From assembly GCA_019449635.1 (NCBI GenBank), contig JAGRPI010000007.1, positions 33,071 through 97,070 on the forward strand: 64,000 nt of DNA, read 5' to 3'. The notes under the pieces are model-generated. The model was not told the origin of the DNA, ran no database searches, and saw nothing but the letters and a program-made list of their open reading frames with translations. Positions within the stretch are counted from its first letter, which is position 1, and every line of letters begins with the position of its first letter. This DNA comes from Candidatus Ferrigenium bremense. Lineage in GTDB: Bacteria; Pseudomonadota; Gammaproteobacteria; Burkholderiales; Gallionellaceae. Of the stretch, positions 32,988-43,586 are shown in pieces. Made by a program: the position numbers and the translations under genes.

Positions 32988-33719
32988 TCATGCCTGAATG
33001 TTCTGCACCGTCAGCAGCGCCTTCATCTTGCGCACCGCCGCATCCAGTCCGATGAACAGCGATTCGGAGATGATCGCGTGGCCGATGTTGAGTTCGACGA
33101 TATCGGGGATCGCGACGATGGGCTGCACGTTGTGGTAATGCAGGCCATGCCCGGCATTCACCTGCAAGCCCTGCGCATGGGCGTGTTCCGCCGCGACGCG
33201 GATGCGTTCCAGTTCATGCTCGCGCTCCGGCACGCTGTCCGCCTCGGCGTATTGGCCGGTATGCAGCTCCACCATCGGCGCGCCGGTACGCCGCGCCGCA
33301 TCGATCTGTTTCTGGTCGGGATCGATGAACAGCGACACGCGGATGCCTGCCGCCGCGCACCGCTCGCTGGCTGCCTTGACGGCATCGAAATAGCGCACCA
33401 CGTCGAGTCCGCCTTCTGTGGTCAATTCCTCGCGGCGTTCCGGCACCAGGCACAAGTCGTGCGGCTTGATGCGCAAGGCGTTTTCGATCATTTCGTCGGT
33501 GACCGCGCACTCGAGGTTCATGCGCGTTTGCAGCATGTCGCGCAAGATCTCGACATCGCGATCCTGGATATGGCGGCGGTCTTCGCGCAGGTGCAAAGTG
33601 ATCGCGTCGACGCCGGCCTCCTCGCAGATCAGCGCGGCGCGCACCACGTTGGGATAACGCGCCCCGCGCGTCTGGCGCAAGGTGGCGACATGGTCGATGT
33701 TCAGTCCTAATTTCATCAT
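32988..33719 (-). CDS. pdxJ: Pyridoxine 5'-phosphate synthase
   Basis: PdxJ closes the pyridine ring of vitamin B6 from 1-deoxyxylulose phosphate and 3-amino-2-oxopropyl phosphate. The 243-aa TIM-barrel protein has [16 protein letters not shown] at its start, then [18 protein letters not shown] and [11 protein letters not shown]. Two adjacent ATGs follow an aaggaag site; I used the first. It is part of the recO-pdxJ-acpS series. Confidence 0.96.
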   Translation of the reverse strand: MMKLGLNIDHVATLRQTRGARYPNVVRAALICEEAGVDAITLHLREDRRHIQDRDVEILRDMLQTRMNLECAVTDEMIENALRIKPHDLCLVPERREELTTEGGLDVVRYFDAVKAASERCAAAGIRVSLFIDPDQKQIDAARRTGAPMVELHTGQYAEADSVPEREHELERIRVAAEHAHAQGLQVNAGHGLHYHNVQPIVAIPDIVELNIGHAIISESLFIGLDAAVRKMKALLTVQNIQA

Positions 33720-33759
33720 TCCAGCTTCCTTTGTTTGTCCGGCAGATTGCAACGGTTTT

Positions 33760-33831
33760 ACCCCCATCCCGGCCTTCCCCCTTAAAGGTGAAAGGAGCCA
33801 GTCACCTCCCCCTGCAAGGTGAAGGGGGTAT
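33760..33831. repeat. Family C palindromic repeat (copy 3)
   Basis: It begins acccccatcccggccttccc and carries a cctgcaaggtgaagggggta end. It sits between recO and pdxJ and ends two bases from the recO stop. Confidence 0.75.
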
Positions 33832-33833
33832 TG

Positions 33834-34562
33834 TCATAGTTTTTGCAAATCCTTGATCAGCTCGCGCGTGTGCAATGTCTTGCCGCCGAGATGGTGGTTC
33901 AGCAACATGCGCATCAGTTGCTTGCTCTGCTGCGCGGTCACCGGGTCGGCATAATCGTCCGCCGCCATGTCGAGCAGGGTCTTGCCCAGCACCGGCAGCC
34001 CGGTTTGCGTATCGCCGTTATCCGGCATGGCTCCGCGTTCCACGGCATAACGATAGCAGACTTCCGTCCGGATCGCCTTATCGCTGCCCGCCTCGCGTTC
34101 CAGCGCCAGCGCGTATCCCAGCTCCTGCAGCAGGTGTCTCTCGAAGCAGCGCAACGTGGCGGCATGGTCGGTTTCATGCGCCAGGCGGTGCAGGGTGGCG
34201 CGGTAATAATCGAACAGTTGCTCATGCGGGTCGTCGCGCGCCAGCAAATTGAGCAGCAGCTCGTTGAGATAGAAGCCGCACATCAGCGCCGTGCCTTGCA
34301 GATAGGGCTGCCCACCCTGCCATTCCGCACTGTGCAGCGTGCGCACCTCGCCCTTGCCGAACCAGGAGAGCAGCAGCGGCTGGAAATTCATCAGCACCCC
34401 GCGCAGGCTGGATTTTGGGCGCCGCGCGCCGCGCGCCATGACCGGCAGGCGCCCGTGCCTGCGGCTGAACACGTCGAGGATCAGGCTGGTTTCGCGAAAC
34501 GGGTAGCTGTGCAGCACGAAGGCCGGCTCGTCCTGCTGTTTGTGCCTGTGTGGCTGGGACAT
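33834..34562 (-). CDS. recO: DNA repair protein RecO
   Basis: RecO works with RecR to load RecA on gapped DNA. The 242-aa protein has the N-terminal OB fold (FVLHSYPFRETSLILDVFSRRHGRL) and ARGARRPKSSLRGVL, followed by the helical domain. It lacks the four-Cys zinc site of Firmicutes, as usual in proteobacteria. Its order after era is conserved, with repeat C4 inserted between. Confidence 0.93.
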   Translation of the reverse strand: MSQPHRHKQQDEPAFVLHSYPFRETSLILDVFSRRHGRLPVMARGARRPKSSLRGVLMNFQPLLLSWFGKGEVRTLHSAEWQGGQPYLQGTALMCGFYLNELLLNLLARDDPHEQLFDYYRATLHRLAHETDHAATLRCFERHLLQELGYALALEREAGSDKAIRTEVCYRYAVERGAMPDNGDTQTGLPVLGKTLLDMAADDYADPVTAQQSKQLMRMLLNHHLGGKTLHTRELIKDLQKL

Positions 34563-34563
34563 T

Positions 34564-34637
34564 AAACCCCTCCTATCCTCCCTTTATCAGGGGAGGAACG
34601 GCTGGCCTCCCCTGACAAGGGGATGTCGGGAGGGGTT
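34564..34637. repeat. Family C palindromic repeat (copy 4)
   Basis: It begins aacccctcctatcctccctt and ends cctgacaaggggatgtcggg. It lies between era and recO and ends two bases from the era stop codon. Confidence 0.8.
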
Positions 34638-34639
34638 GG

Positions 34640-35590
34640 CTACTCATACCCCAGGCTCTTCAACACGCGCGCGTCATCCGCCCAGCCGCTGCGGACTTTG
34701 ACGAACACTTCGAGGAACACCTTGCCGTCGAACAGTTTTTCCATGTCCAGTCGCGCCTGCGTGGCGATCTCCTTGAGCTTCTCGCCTTTCTTGCCGATCA
34801 GCATCGCCTTGTGCGCCTCCTTGTCCACCAGGATCGCCGCATGGATGCGGCGCAGCTTGCCTTCCAATTTGAATTGCTCGATCACCACGCTGACCGAATA
34901 CGGCAGTTCTTCGCCGGTGAAGCGGAACACTTTCTCGCGCAGCAGTTCCGCCGCGAGAAAGCGTTCGCTGCGGTCGGTGATGTCATCTGCGTCATAGATC
35001 AATTCGCCCGGCGGCAGATGGCGGCGCAAGGCTTCGCGCAACTCGTCCAGCTTGCTGCCCAGCTTGGCGCTGACCGGCACGATCTCGGCAAACCCTTCGG
35101 CACGGCTCAGGACATGCTTGAAATCCGCCGCGACGCGCTCCGCGAATGCGAACAACTGGCCCTTGTCGGCCACTTCGTCGATCTTGTTGATGACCAGCAA
35201 TACCGGGCGATTGTCCGGCAGCAGCTTGAGCACTTCCTGATCGCGCTCGTCATAACGCAACGCTTCCAGCACGAATACCACGACCTGCACGTCGCGCAGG
35301 CTGCTGGTCACAACGCGGTTCATGCCGCGGTTCAGCGCGTTCAGATGTTTGGTCTGGAAGCCCGGCGTATCGACAAACACGAATTGCGCATGCTCGTCGG
35401 TGTATATGCCGTGGATGCGATGGCGCGTGGTCTGCGCCTTGCGCGAGGTGATGCTGATCTTCTGCCCGACCAGGTGGTTGAGCAGCGTGGACTTGCCCAC
35501 GTTGGGCCGCCCGACGATGGCGATGAAGCCGCTGCGGAACGGTTCGGGCGGGCTATCCGCAGTGCGGGTGTCCGCAAAATTTTCGGTCAT
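34640..35590 (-). CDS. era: GTPase Era
   Basis: Era binds 16S rRNA and assists 30S subunit assembly. The 316-aa protein has the G1 motif GRPNVGKST at residues 27-35, G3 DTPGF and G4 NKID. A C-terminal KH domain holds the [24 protein letters not shown] segment. The start overlaps the rnc stop (ATGA) by four bases. The upstream extension in the open frame is rnc read in another frame. Confidence 0.97.
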   Translation of the reverse strand: MTENFADTRTADSPPEPFRSGFIAIVGRPNVGKSTLLNHLVGQKISITSRKAQTTRHRIHGIYTDEHAQFVFVDTPGFQTKHLNALNRGMNRVVTSSLRDVQVVVFVLEALRYDERDQEVLKLLPDNRPVLLVINKIDEVADKGQLFAFAERVAADFKHVLSRAEGFAEIVPVSAKLGSKLDELREALRRHLPPGELIYDADDITDRSERFLAAELLREKVFRFTGEELPYSVSVVIEQFKLEGKLRRIHAAILVDKEAHKAMLIGKKGEKLKEIATQARLDMEKLFDGKVFLEVFVKVRSGWADDARVLKSLGYE

Positions 35591-36270
35591 ATTGTCTGGG
35601 TTATCTGTTGGTAGGCGGTGGCAGCAGCCTGCTGTTCGGCATTGCGGCGGCTGCTGCCCGCGCCGCGCGTGGCGATCTTCAGCGACGGGATGGCGCACTC
35701 CACCTCGAAGGATTGTTCGTGTGCTTGGCCTTGCGTGGCAACCACGCTGTAGGTCGGCAAGGGAATGCGCTTGCCTTGCAGATATTCCTGCAACAGGGTC
35801 TTGGCATCCTTGCCCAGCGCCTGCACATCCGTTTTCGCGAGGTAGGGCACATACAGGCCCAGCACGACTTTCTCGGCGTCAGCAAAACCGCCATCCAGCA
35901 ACACCGCGCCGAACAGCGCTTCCATCGCGTCCGCCAGGATGGAAGGACGACGAAAGCCGCCGCTCTTGCGCTCGCCTTCGCCCAGCCTTAAATGGCTGCC
36001 CAGGTCGAGTTGTTGTGCAAGCGACGCCAGCGTGTCTTCCCTGACCAGGTTGGAACGCAACCGCGACAGTTCACCCTCGCTCAACTGCGGGTAGCTGTCG
36101 TACAGGTGTTTGGCGATGACACAGCCCAGCACGCTGTCGCCCAGGAACTCCAGACGTTCGTTATGTTCCGGCGCATAGCTGCGATGAGTCAATGCGCGTT
36201 GCAACAATTGGGACTGCGCAAAAACATGCCCCAGTTGCCGGCACAGCGTGCTGCTCTGTTTATTTGGCAC
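35587..36270 (-). CDS. rnc: Ribonuclease III
   Basis: RNase III cleaves double-stranded RNA in rRNA maturation and regulation. The 227-aa protein has the signature [13 protein letters not shown] (Glu41, Asp45) and a second catalytic pair in [15 protein letters not shown]-terminal double-stranded RNA-binding domain ([17 protein letters not shown]) follows. It overlaps era by four bases and the DUF4845 gene by 11 bases, giving a compact operon. Confidence 0.97.
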   Translation of the reverse strand: MPNKQSSTLCRQLGHVFAQSQLLQRALTHRSYAPEHNERLEFLGDSVLGCVIAKHLYDSYPQLSEGELSRLRSNLVREDTLASLAQQLDLGSHLRLGEGERKSGGFRRPSILADAMEALFGAVLLDGGFADAEKVVLGLYVPYLAKTDVQALGKDAKTLLQEYLQGKRIPLPTYSVVATQGQAHEQSFEVECAIPSLKIATRGAGSSRRNAEQQAAATAYQQITQTI

Positions 36271-36631
36271 TGGTCGGGTTGAATTCCAGGTACAGGCTGA
36301 CGTTGGCGACCAGCGGCACCTTGATGAAATAGCTCGCGCTCAATTCCAGACGACCGCCGCTGCTGGCGATCTCGATGTCATCCGCCTTGACAGCAGTGAT
36401 ATTGTCAATCGAAGAGCGTTTCATAAAGGACATGCGAATGTCGCGCGGACTGGCTTTCTGCATTTCCGGATCGCTGGCAATCACGGTAAAAACATTGGAA
36501 ATTTTCGCATCCTCCATATAGGCCGGGATGAGCTTCAACCCGGTGATGCTGGCAAGCACCAGGACAAACGCCCCGAAGATAAACCCGAAAAAACTCAACC
36601 CACGCTGTTTCGCCGGCATTGCGTTGTTCAT
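36260..36631 (-). CDS. DUF4845 membrane-anchored protein
   Basis: The 123-aa protein has one N-terminal membrane helix (about 13-33, LSFFGFIFGAFVLVLASITGL). The periplasmic part has the family segment LKLIPAYMEDAKISNVF, found between lepB and rnc in many beta- and gammaproteobacteria. Its function is not known; linkage with signal peptidase is conserved. Confidence 0.85.
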   Translation of the reverse strand: MNNAMPAKQRGLSFFGFIFGAFVLVLASITGLKLIPAYMEDAKISNVFTVIASDPEMQKASPRDIRMSFMKRSSIDNITAVKADDIEIASSGGRLELSASYFIKVPLVANVSLYLEFNPTSAK

Positions 36632-36647
36632 TTTACTCTCCCTTGCC

Positions 36648-37451
36648 TCAGTTGATAGACAGACCGATCCGTTTCAGATCGGAAAAATTCATCCAGATGA
36701 AAAATGCCTTGCCGACGATCTGGTTATCCGGCACGAACCCCCAATAACGGCTGTCGCGGCTATTGTCGCGATTGTCGCCGAGCATGAAGTAATGCCCGTC
36801 GGGTACCTTGCAGCGTACCATCTCATCGTCATAGCGGCAGTTTTCGCGCCCCTTGAACTCGGCCACCGCATCCAGACGCAGCGTTGGCACCTCGGGATTC
36901 ACCAGCAACGCATGCCGGCGCCCGCCCAATGTTTCGAGGCGCTTTTCAGTATGCACAAAATTCAGGCCGGTCTCAACGTAATTGTAATCGCCATCCGGTT
37001 GCTGTGTTTGCTCGACGCCATTGATCCATAACCGCTTGTTGCGGTACTCGACGCTGTCTCCGGGAAGCGCGATCACGCGCTTGATGTAATCCAATGACGG
37101 ATTTTCCGGATAGTGGAACACCATCACGTCGCCGCGCTGCGGGTTGTTGAGTTGCACCAGCTTCCGGTTGACGATGGGCAGGCGGATGCCGTAGGTGAAT
37201 TTGTTCACCAGGATGAAGTCGCCCACCTGCAGGGTCGGGATCATCGAGCCGGAAGGTATCTTGAAGGGTTCGACCAGAAAGGAGCGGATGAAAAACACGA
37301 TCAGGATGACCGGGAAGAAGCTCTTGGCATATTCCACCCACCACGGTTCGGCAATCCCCTCTCCACGCTTTCCCGCCAGGACGAAGCGGTCCAGCAGCCA
37401 TATACCGCCGGTAACCAGCAGCAACACAAATAAAATCAGTGCGAAATCCAT
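36648..37451 (-). CDS. lepB: Signal peptidase I
   Basis: LepB cuts signal peptides on the outer face of the cytoplasmic membrane. The 267-aa protein has two N-terminal membrane helices (about 4-20 and 45-60). The catalytic Ser69 is in IPSGSMIPT and the general-base Lys124 in YIKRVIALPGD. The GDNRDNSRDSRYWGFVP box is near the C-terminus. It lies nine bases downstream of lepA. Confidence 0.97.
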   Translation of the reverse strand: MDFALILFVLLLVTGGIWLLDRFVLAGKRGEGIAEPWWVEYAKSFFPVILIVFFIRSFLVEPFKIPSGSMIPTLQVGDFILVNKFTYGIRLPIVNRKLVQLNNPQRGDVMVFHYPENPSLDYIKRVIALPGDSVEYRNKRLWINGVEQTQQPDGDYNYVETGLNFVHTEKRLETLGGRRHALLVNPEVPTLRLDAVAEFKGRENCRYDDEMVRCKVPDGHYFMLGDNRDNSRDSRYWGFVPDNQIVGKAFFIWMNFSDLKRIGLSIN

Positions 37452-37460
37452 TGTTTCTTC

Positions 37461-39251
37461 CTATTCATCCACGCGCAGGATCGCCAGGAACGCTTCCTGC
37501 GGGATCTCCACGCTGCCCACCTGTTTCATGCGCTTCTTGCCGGCCTTCTGTTTCTCCAGCAGTTTCTTCTTGCGCGAAATGTCGCCGCCGTAACATTTGG
37601 CCAGCACGTTCTTGCGTAGCGCCTTGACGTTCTCGCGCGCGATGATGTTCGAGCCGATGGTCGCCTGGATCGCCACGTCGTACATCTGGCGCGGGATGAG
37701 TTCGCGCATCTTGGCCGCCACCTCGCGGCCGCGATACTGGCTGTTGGCGCGATGCACGATCACCGCCAGCGCATCCACCTTTTCGCCGTTGATCAGCATG
37801 TCCACCTTGACCACGTCTGCCGCGCGGTATTCCTTGAACTCGTAGTCCATCGACGCGTAGCCGCGCGACACCGATTTCAGCTTGTCGAAGAAGTCCAGCA
37901 CGATCTCCGCCATCGGCATTTCGTACACCAGCATCACCTGCTTGCCGTGATAGCTCATGTTGATCTGCATGCCGCGCTTCTGCGTGCATAGCGTGATCAC
38001 CGAACCGACATATTCCTGCGGCATGTACAGGTTGACCGTGACGATCGGCTCGCGGATCTCCTCGATCTTCGACGGGTCGGGCATCTTGGACGGATTGTCC
38101 ACCATCACCACCGTGCCGTCGCGCAGCGCCACTTCGTAGATCACCGTCGGCGCGGTGGTGATCAGGTCCATGTCGAACTCGCGCTCCAGCCGTTCCTGCA
38201 CGATTTCCATATGCAGCAGGCCGAGGAAACCGCAACGGAAGCCGAAGCCCAGCGCCTGCGATACCTCCGGCTCGTAGCGCAGCGCGGCGTCGTTCAGCTT
38301 GAGCTTTTCCAGCGAATCGCGCAGCGCCTCGTATTGGTTCGATTCCACCGGGAATAGTCCGGCAAACACCTGCGGCTGGATCTCCTTGAAGCCCGGCAAC
38401 GCCTGCTGCGCAGGCCGGGCCTGATGGGTGATGGTATCGCCCACCTTGGCCGCTTTCAGTTCCTTGATGCCGGCAATCACGAAACCCACCTGGCCGGCGG
38501 ACAGTGTCTCGCGCGGCTGCGATTTGGGCGTGAACACGCCGATATGTTCGGTCAGCTGCTGCGCCCCGGTGGCCATCAGCAGGATCTTTTCCTTGGGCTT
38601 GAGCGTACCGTTCATCACCCGTACCAGCATCACCACGCCGACATAATTATCGAACCATGAATCGACAATCAACGCCTGCAATGGCGCGTCCGGATCGCCC
38701 TTTGGCTCGGGCACTTTGGCGATCAGCGCTTCCAGCACGTCCTGCACGCCCTCGCCGGTCTTGGCGGAGCAACGCACCGCATCGTGCGCGTCGATGCCGA
38801 TCACTTCCTCGATTTCTTCGATGGCGTTGTCCGGGTTGGCGGACGGCAGGTCGATCTTGTTCAGCACCGGCACCACTTCCACACCCAGATCCAGCGCGGT
38901 GTAGCAGTTCGCCACGGTCTGCGCTTCCACACCCTGCGAGGCATCCACCACCAGCAGCGCGCCTTCGCAGGCAGACAGCGAACGCGACACTTCGTAGGAA
39001 AAATCCACATGCCCGGGCGTGTCGATCAGGTTGAGATTGTAGACCTGGCCGTCGCGCGCCCGGTATTGCAGTGCGGCAGTCTGTGCCTTGATGGTGATGC
39101 CACGCTCGCGCTCCAGATCCATGGAGTCGAGCACCTGCGCTTCCATTTCGCGGTCGGACAACCCGCCGCACAGTTGAATGATGCGGTCTGCCAGCGTGGA
39201 TTTGCCGTGGTCGATATGGGCGATGATGGAAAAGTTACGGATTAACTGCAT
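37461..39251 (-). CDS. lepA: Elongation factor 4 (LepA)
   Basis: LepA is a ribosome-binding GTPase that back-translocates or assists ribosome assembly. The 596-aa protein has [10 protein letters not shown] near residues 11-20, [12 protein letters not shown] and NKIDLPSA. The LepA-specific C-terminal domain is also present ([43 protein letters not shown]). It heads the lepA-lepB-DUF4845-rnc-era operon. Confidence 0.98.
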   Translation of the reverse strand: MQLIRNFSIIAHIDHGKSTLADRIIQLCGGLSDREMEAQVLDSMDLERERGITIKAQTAALQYRARDGQVYNLNLIDTPGHVDFSYEVSRSLSACEGALLVVDASQGVEAQTVANCYTALDLGVEVVPVLNKIDLPSANPDNAIEEIEEVIGIDAHDAVRCSAKTGEGVQDVLEALIAKVPEPKGDPDAPLQALIVDSWFDNYVGVVMLVRVMNGTLKPKEKILLMATGAQQLTEHIGVFTPKSQPRETLSAGQVGFVIAGIKELKAAKVGDTITHQARPAQQALPGFKEIQPQVFAGLFPVESNQYEALRDSLEKLKLNDAALRYEPEVSQALGFGFRCGFLGLLHMEIVQERLEREFDMDLITTAPTVIYEVALRDGTVVMVDNPSKMPDPSKIEEIREPIVTVNLYMPQEYVGSVITLCTQKRGMQINMSYHGKQVMLVYEMPMAEIVLDFFDKLKSVSRGYASMDYEFKEYRAADVVKVDMLINGEKVDALAVIVHRANSQYRGREVAAKMRELIPRQMYDVAIQATIGSNIIARENVKALRKNVLAKCYGGDISRKKKLLEKQKAGKKRMKQVGSVEIPQEAFLAILRVDE

Positions 39252-39281
39252 GAGAACCTAAATAAACTTGGAAAATACAGT

Positions 39282-39420
39282 TAAACCACGGATGAACACG
39301 GATTGACACAGATAAATAATGGGCCGCATCTGCTTATTTCCAATACCGTTTGGAGAAATACCAGACCCGCGTAATGCAATACTTTATCCGTGCTTATCCG
39401 TGTAAATCTGTGGCTAACTA
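39282..39420. repeat. Family A dispersed repeat (copy 5)
   Basis: The left arm taaaccacggatgaacacgg pairs with the right arm gtgtaaatctgtggctaact. With repeat B2 it fills the 387-base gap between degP and lepA; I see no gene there. The lepA promoter probably lies just beyond the left end or within the repeat. Confidence 0.85.
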
Positions 39421-39510
39421 AGGTTTTAGCAAAAACGCTTGAACCGGCTGATTCGCAAAGCGCGAATTCTAGCCGATTTAGGAGGGACATGCAGGGTTGT
39501 GATTGCATTT

Positions 39511-39631
39511 ACCACGAAGAACACGAAGCGCACGAAGAACCGAGTAAGGACAGGGCGCACCATACCCCTACTGCCTGTAAAGCGAATTCAAACCCCGCCT
39601 TCGTGTTCTTCGTGAGCTTCGTGGTGAATTG
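39511..39631. repeat. Family B dispersed repeat (copy 2)
   Basis: The left arm accacgaagaacacgaagcg is the inverted partner of gttcttcgtgagcttcgtgg at the right. It ends eight bases from the degP stop codon. Confidence 0.85.
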
Positions 39632-39638
39632 ATTATGA

Positions 39639-41033
39639 TTACTTCTCGTCAAGCCTGATCGCCACATACGAGGCGGCATCGCCGCGCCGCACCAGCAACG
39701 CGACATTCTTCCCCTTGGGAACCTGCCTGAGGATTTCGTTGAATTGATCGAGCGAGCGAATCGGTATATTGCCGATTGCCAGCAGCACATCCCCTTGCTG
39801 CAATCCGGCGGCGCGCGCCGCCGGACCTTTGACCTCCTCCACCAGCAGCCCGCCATTGATTTGCAGTTCCTGCAGCTGCTCTTTGCTCAGTTCGCTGACC
39901 GCAATGCCCAGGCGTGAAATCGCCTCGACCACATCGTCGGCCAGTTTCTTTGCGGCGCGCGCCAGCTTGCCCTCTTCCGGCATCTCCGCAATCTCCACGG
40001 TAACTTGTCTGGACCCACCTTTGCGCCACAAGTCGATCATTACCTTGCTGCCGGGCTTGCTCGCCGCCACCATGCGCGGCAAATCGCTGGAGCTGTTCAC
40101 CGGCTTGCCGTCAAATTTGAGGATTACGTCGCTCGCCTCGATCCCCGCCTTGTCCGCCGGACCGTTCTTCTCCACATTGCTGATCAGCGCGCCGACCGGT
40201 TTGTTCAGGCCGAATGATTCGGCCAGTTCGCGTGTCAGCTCCTGGATCGTCACTCCGATACGCCCGCGCGTCACTTTGCCGCTGATGCGCAATTGCTCGG
40301 TCACTTGCGTCGCCACATCGATCGGGATGGCGAAAGACAAACCCATCGACCCGCCGGAACGGGTGTAAATCTGCGAGTTGATGCCGACCACTTCACCGTT
40401 CATATTGAACAACGGGCCGCCGGAATTGCCGGGATTGATCGCTACGTCGGTCTGGATGAACGGCACGAAATTATCTTGCGGCAGAGAGCGCCCCTTGGCG
40501 CTGACAATGCCCGCCGTCACGCTGCTGTCGAAACCGAATGGCGAACCGATGGCGACCACCCACTCGCCCACTTTCAGCTTGTTCGGGTCACCCACGGTGA
40601 CATTCGGCAGGCCGGTCGCTTCGATTTTCAGCAAGGCCACATCGGTACGCTTGTCCGCGCCGATGACCTTGGCGCGAAACTCGCGCTTGTCGGTCAGGCG
40701 CACGGTGATCTTGTCGGCACTGTCCACCACATGCGCGTTGGTCATGATGTAGCCATCTGCGCTGATGATGAAACCCGAGCCCAACGATTGCGATTCCTGC
40801 TCGCGCGGCATCTGCGGCGCAAAACGGCGGAAGAATTCGTAAAAAGGGTCGCCTTCAGAAAGGTTAGGAAATCCCTGCGCATTGCGGATGATCTGCGTGG
40901 TGCTGATGTTGACCACTGCAGGACCTTGTTTTTCCACCAGATCGGTGAAGTCCGGGAGCTCCTTGGCGTGAGCCGCCATGCCTAGAATGATTCCAGCAAT
41001 CAGCACCAGAAAACTAAACAATTTTTTTAGCAT
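39639..41033 (-). CDS. mucD: Periplasmic serine protease DegP/MucD type
   Basis: This HtrA-family protease/chaperone degrades misfolded envelope proteins. The 464-aa protein has a signal peptide (cut near AAHAKE) and a catalytic triad at His101 (TNAHVVD), Asp131 (TDVALLKI) and Ser204 (GNSGGPL). Two PDZ domains follow, around residues 265-350 and 375-460. It belongs to the sigma-E cluster (rpoE-rseA-rseB upstream) and is expected to be sigma-E controlled. Confidence 0.94.
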   Translation of the reverse strand: MLKKLFSFLVLIAGIILGMAAHAKELPDFTDLVEKQGPAVVNISTTQIIRNAQGFPNLSEGDPFYEFFRRFAPQMPREQESQSLGSGFIISADGYIMTNAHVVDSADKITVRLTDKREFRAKVIGADKRTDVALLKIEATGLPNVTVGDPNKLKVGEWVVAIGSPFGFDSSVTAGIVSAKGRSLPQDNFVPFIQTDVAINPGNSGGPLFNMNGEVVGINSQIYTRSGGSMGLSFAIPIDVATQVTEQLRISGKVTRGRIGVTIQELTRELAESFGLNKPVGALISNVEKNGPADKAGIEASDVILKFDGKPVNSSSDLPRMVAASKPGSKVMIDLWRKGGSRQVTVEIAEMPEEGKLARAAKKLADDVVEAISRLGIAVSELSKEQLQELQINGGLLVEEVKGPAARAAGLQQGDVLLAIGNIPIRSLDQFNEILRQVPKGKNVALLVRRGDAASYVAIRLDEK

Positions 41034-41185
41034 AAATTTTCCTTATATTAAAAAAATCAAACCCGTCCAATCCGGGAATTGTGCAAACGCGATGGGGTTT
41101 GCCCGAAAAATTCGGGTATCGTCAGAAACCACTTGATAAAAACAAACCGGCAACCCGCACTTTTACGGCGCGCACCTCAGCGTGA

Positions 41186-42151
41186 TCACCTGCCGTTGTA
41201 GCGCACCGAATCGAGTACCTGCATCACCGTGCGCGGCGGAACTTCACCGACCACGGTAATTAAATGCTTATCCAGTACCTTGTGATACAAATTCACCGTA
41301 CCACGGCTGGATAATCCATCTACGTCGTCTTCGTCCCCGTCGGCAGGCTCGATGAATATGGAAATCGCGCTCAGTCCGTCAGAGAACACGATTTGCGTCA
41401 CGGGAGCATGCCTGCCGCGCATCGAGCGCTGAATTTCCATGGTTTTCCTGAATCCCGCCGGCAGTGCGTCCACCACCCAGCCGCTGTTTGTGGGTGTACC
41501 GCCCTTGGCCAACTCCGGGGACGTGGACGGTTCGGCATCGTGCTGCGCCTGGTTTTTCGCGCCAATCCAGGAACGGTCAATGCTTCCGCCGATTTGCAAC
41601 TGGGTAAAGGCATATTGTTCGATCACCTGATTCTTATCGCCCAGCACGGCAGCCTTCAACAGCAAACCGGAATCGGTATGCGCCCAGATCTTGTGTGCGT
41701 AACGCAGGTTATCCCTGGGCTGAAACAGGATGACCTGAGTGTTGTACCCGGCCACGCGCTCCATCCCGGCTTCCTTGGCCCGATAGTTAGCGTCCATCGT
41801 GGACAACTGCTCGGGCAGCAAGGATGGAAACCTGCTGTGCCCCTGGTGGCTATCCACCTGTACCATCCTGTGGCTGATATAACACCAGACATGCCCGTGA
41901 TGACGGATGATTTCGCGCTTGGGGCCATCCAGGCTCTCCAATTTTTCATATTCGCTATCCGGCTCGACGACATGGGTAATGCGCGAAGTCTCGACATGGT
42001 TGTCATACTGGTAAACAAACACCCCGCTGTAGTCGGTCTGATGGGCTGCAAAAGCAACGGTCTTCAACCAATCAAGACTGACCTGCCGCTCTCCTGCATA
42101 GGTGTTGGCAGCAGCCAACAGCAACCCACAAAACGCAACGCACATCCTCAT
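41186..42151 (-). CDS. rseB: Sigma-E regulatory protein RseB/MucB
   Basis: RseB is periplasmic, binds RseA and protects it from cleavage until envelope stress occurs. The 321-aa protein has a signal peptide (MRMCVAFCGLLLAAANTYAG). The MucB/RseB N-terminal domain is seen in DYSGVFVYQYDNHVETSRITHVV, and the C-terminal domain is DALPAGFRKTMEIQR onward. It follows rseA by 18 bases. Confidence 0.92.
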   Translation of the reverse strand: MRMCVAFCGLLLAAANTYAGERQVSLDWLKTVAFAAHQTDYSGVFVYQYDNHVETSRITHVVEPDSEYEKLESLDGPKREIIRHHGHVWCYISHRMVQVDSHQGHSRFPSLLPEQLSTMDANYRAKEAGMERVAGYNTQVILFQPRDNLRYAHKIWAHTDSGLLLKAAVLGDKNQVIEQYAFTQLQIGGSIDRSWIGAKNQAQHDAEPSTSPELAKGGTPTNSGWVVDALPAGFRKTMEIQRSMRGRHAPVTQIVFSDGLSAISIFIEPADGDEDDVDGLSSRGTVNLYHKVLDKHLITVVGEVPPRTVMQVLDSVRYNGR

Positions 42152-42169
42152 CGTTATTTTCCCTCTGTA

Positions 42170-42664
42170 TTATTTTTCATCGGTACTGTAAGAAACAGTA
42201 CGGATATAGGAGGCGCCGCCATTCATGTCAATGCTGGGGGAGAATTCCTGGTGTGCCATTAAATAATCGTTGGACTTGGGTTGAATCTGCGCGCTGGCCG
42301 GGCGCAAACCGGACTGCTGCATCGCCATCTGCGGCACCGCTTCGGGGCCGATCTGCAACGACATCCATGCCACCACCCCGACTGCCACCAGCGAGGCGAC
42401 CGCCGACAGCGCAACTGCGCGCATTTTCTGTTTCACCGCGCGACCGCGCGGCGCCAGCACGGTGTGCTCATCCCGCATGCGTTCGCGCACCTTCGCGCTC
42501 AAATCGCAGTGTATGTGCTCGGGTTGGCGCAGCACATCGCCGATCAAATGGTAAACCGCCCAATTCTGGTGTGCATCGGAATCCCGTTTGACCCGGTCGA
42601 GCAAATCCTCCGCCTCATCCTCGAACAACTCGCCGTCCATCAATGCAGAAATTTCCTGTTTCAT
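42170..42664 (-). CDS. rseA: Sigma-E anti-sigma factor RseA/MucA
   Basis: RseA holds sigma-E inactive at the membrane. The 164-aa protein has the cytoplasmic anti-sigma domain (MKQEISALMDGELFEDEAEDLLDR) and HIHCDLSAKVRERM. One membrane helix (about 90-110, AVALSAVASLVAVGVVAWMSL) is followed by a short periplasmic tail. It lies two bases from rpoE. I chose the ATG starting MKQE, since MVDM would add three residues. Confidence 0.9.
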   Translation of the reverse strand: MKQEISALMDGELFEDEAEDLLDRVKRDSDAHQNWAVYHLIGDVLRQPEHIHCDLSAKVRERMRDEHTVLAPRGRAVKQKMRAVALSAVASLVAVGVVAWMSLQIGPEAVPQMAMQQSGLRPASAQIQPKSNDYLMAHQEFSPSIDMNGGASYIRTVSYSTDEK

Positions 42665-42666
42665 AT

Positions 42667-43266
42667 CTACCACCTATTACCCTTACTGGTTTCCAACAGC
42701 GGTCGCAGATTCTCTGCCACCGCCTCGCGTGCCCTGAAGATCCTCGACCGCACCGTGCCGATTGGGCAATTCATCACACTGGCGATTTCTTCATAGCTCA
42801 GACCCTCTATTTCGCGCAGCGTCAGCGCACTGCGCAAATCCTCCGGCAACTGCTGCAACGAAGCTTGCACCACATCGACAACCTGTTTGCTCATGAGTTC
42901 ATTTTCCGGTGTGCTGACCTCATGCAGCAGACCGCCTTCCTCGAACGCCTCGGCTTCCTCCGCATCAAACGGCGTACTGGTCGGCACACGCCGTTTGTTC
43001 GCCAGCAAATGATTTTTCGCCGTATTGATACCGATGCGATAGAGCCAGGTATAAAACGCGCTCTCGCCGCGAAACCCGGGCAATGCGCGGTATGCCTTGA
43101 TAAAAGCATCCTGCGTGACATCCTCGGCCTCGGCCGTATCCCGCACAAAACGGGAAATGAGCCGCCCGAGCTTGCGCTGGTACTTGGATACCAGCAAGTC
43201 AAAGGCGTGCTTGTCGCCGCGCTGGACGCGCTCCACCAACTGCTGATCGACTTCCCGGTCTGACAT
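42667..43266 (-). CDS. rpoE: RNA polymerase sigma factor RpoE (sigma-24)
   Basis: The 199-aa ECF sigma factor controls the envelope stress response. Region 2 is seen in KYQRKLGRLISRFVRDTAEAEDVTQDAFIKAYRALPGF and region 4 in LREIEGLSYEEIASVMNCPIGTVRSRIFRAR. It is the first gene of the rpoE-rseA-rseB-mucD group and is divergent from nadB, a common arrangement. Confidence 0.96.
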   Translation of the reverse strand: MSDREVDQQLVERVQRGDKHAFDLLVSKYQRKLGRLISRFVRDTAEAEDVTQDAFIKAYRALPGFRGESAFYTWLYRIGINTAKNHLLANKRRVPTSTPFDAEEAEAFEEGGLLHEVSTPENELMSKQVVDVVQASLQQLPEDLRSALTLREIEGLSYEEIASVMNCPIGTVRSRIFRAREAVAENLRPLLETSKGNRW

Positions 43267-43586
43267 CCCTGACTATCCCAATTATTATTGTGGCTGCGCC
43301 AGGGTAGAACCGAAAGTCCCGGGCACCGTGCGGCGTCACCCCGTTAACTCCGCATCCTTGCGTGGCGAGGATAGTGGATCGCATGCCTTTGCTATGCGGG
43401 GCTGCCGTGCCATTTCACGGGATGCAAGTATAACCGCTTCGATTCAGGCGCGCGCATCAGTCCGCTACGATATATGCCCGGTTCGGCTCGATAACTGAAA
43501 ATTAGTTCCCTTTCGCCGCAATCGGCAGCGTCTTCCGCCCTCAGTCTGCTATAGTTTTATCCTGAGCAGATGAATCGGGAATCCAA
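43267..43586. other. Divergent rpoE/nadB intergenic region
   Basis: This 320-base gap holds the promoters of both genes. A tatagt at 43550-43555, 32 bases before the nadB start, could be its -10 box; the -35 is poor. On the rpoE side I looked for a sigma-E promoter (GAACTT plus TCTGA) and found none convincing. No repeat family or small gene is evident. Confidence 0.4.

Noticed and set aside
43267..43440. Sigma-E autoregulatory promoter before rpoE
   Set aside because: A gggactt word exists but no TCTGA-like -10 lies at the right distance.
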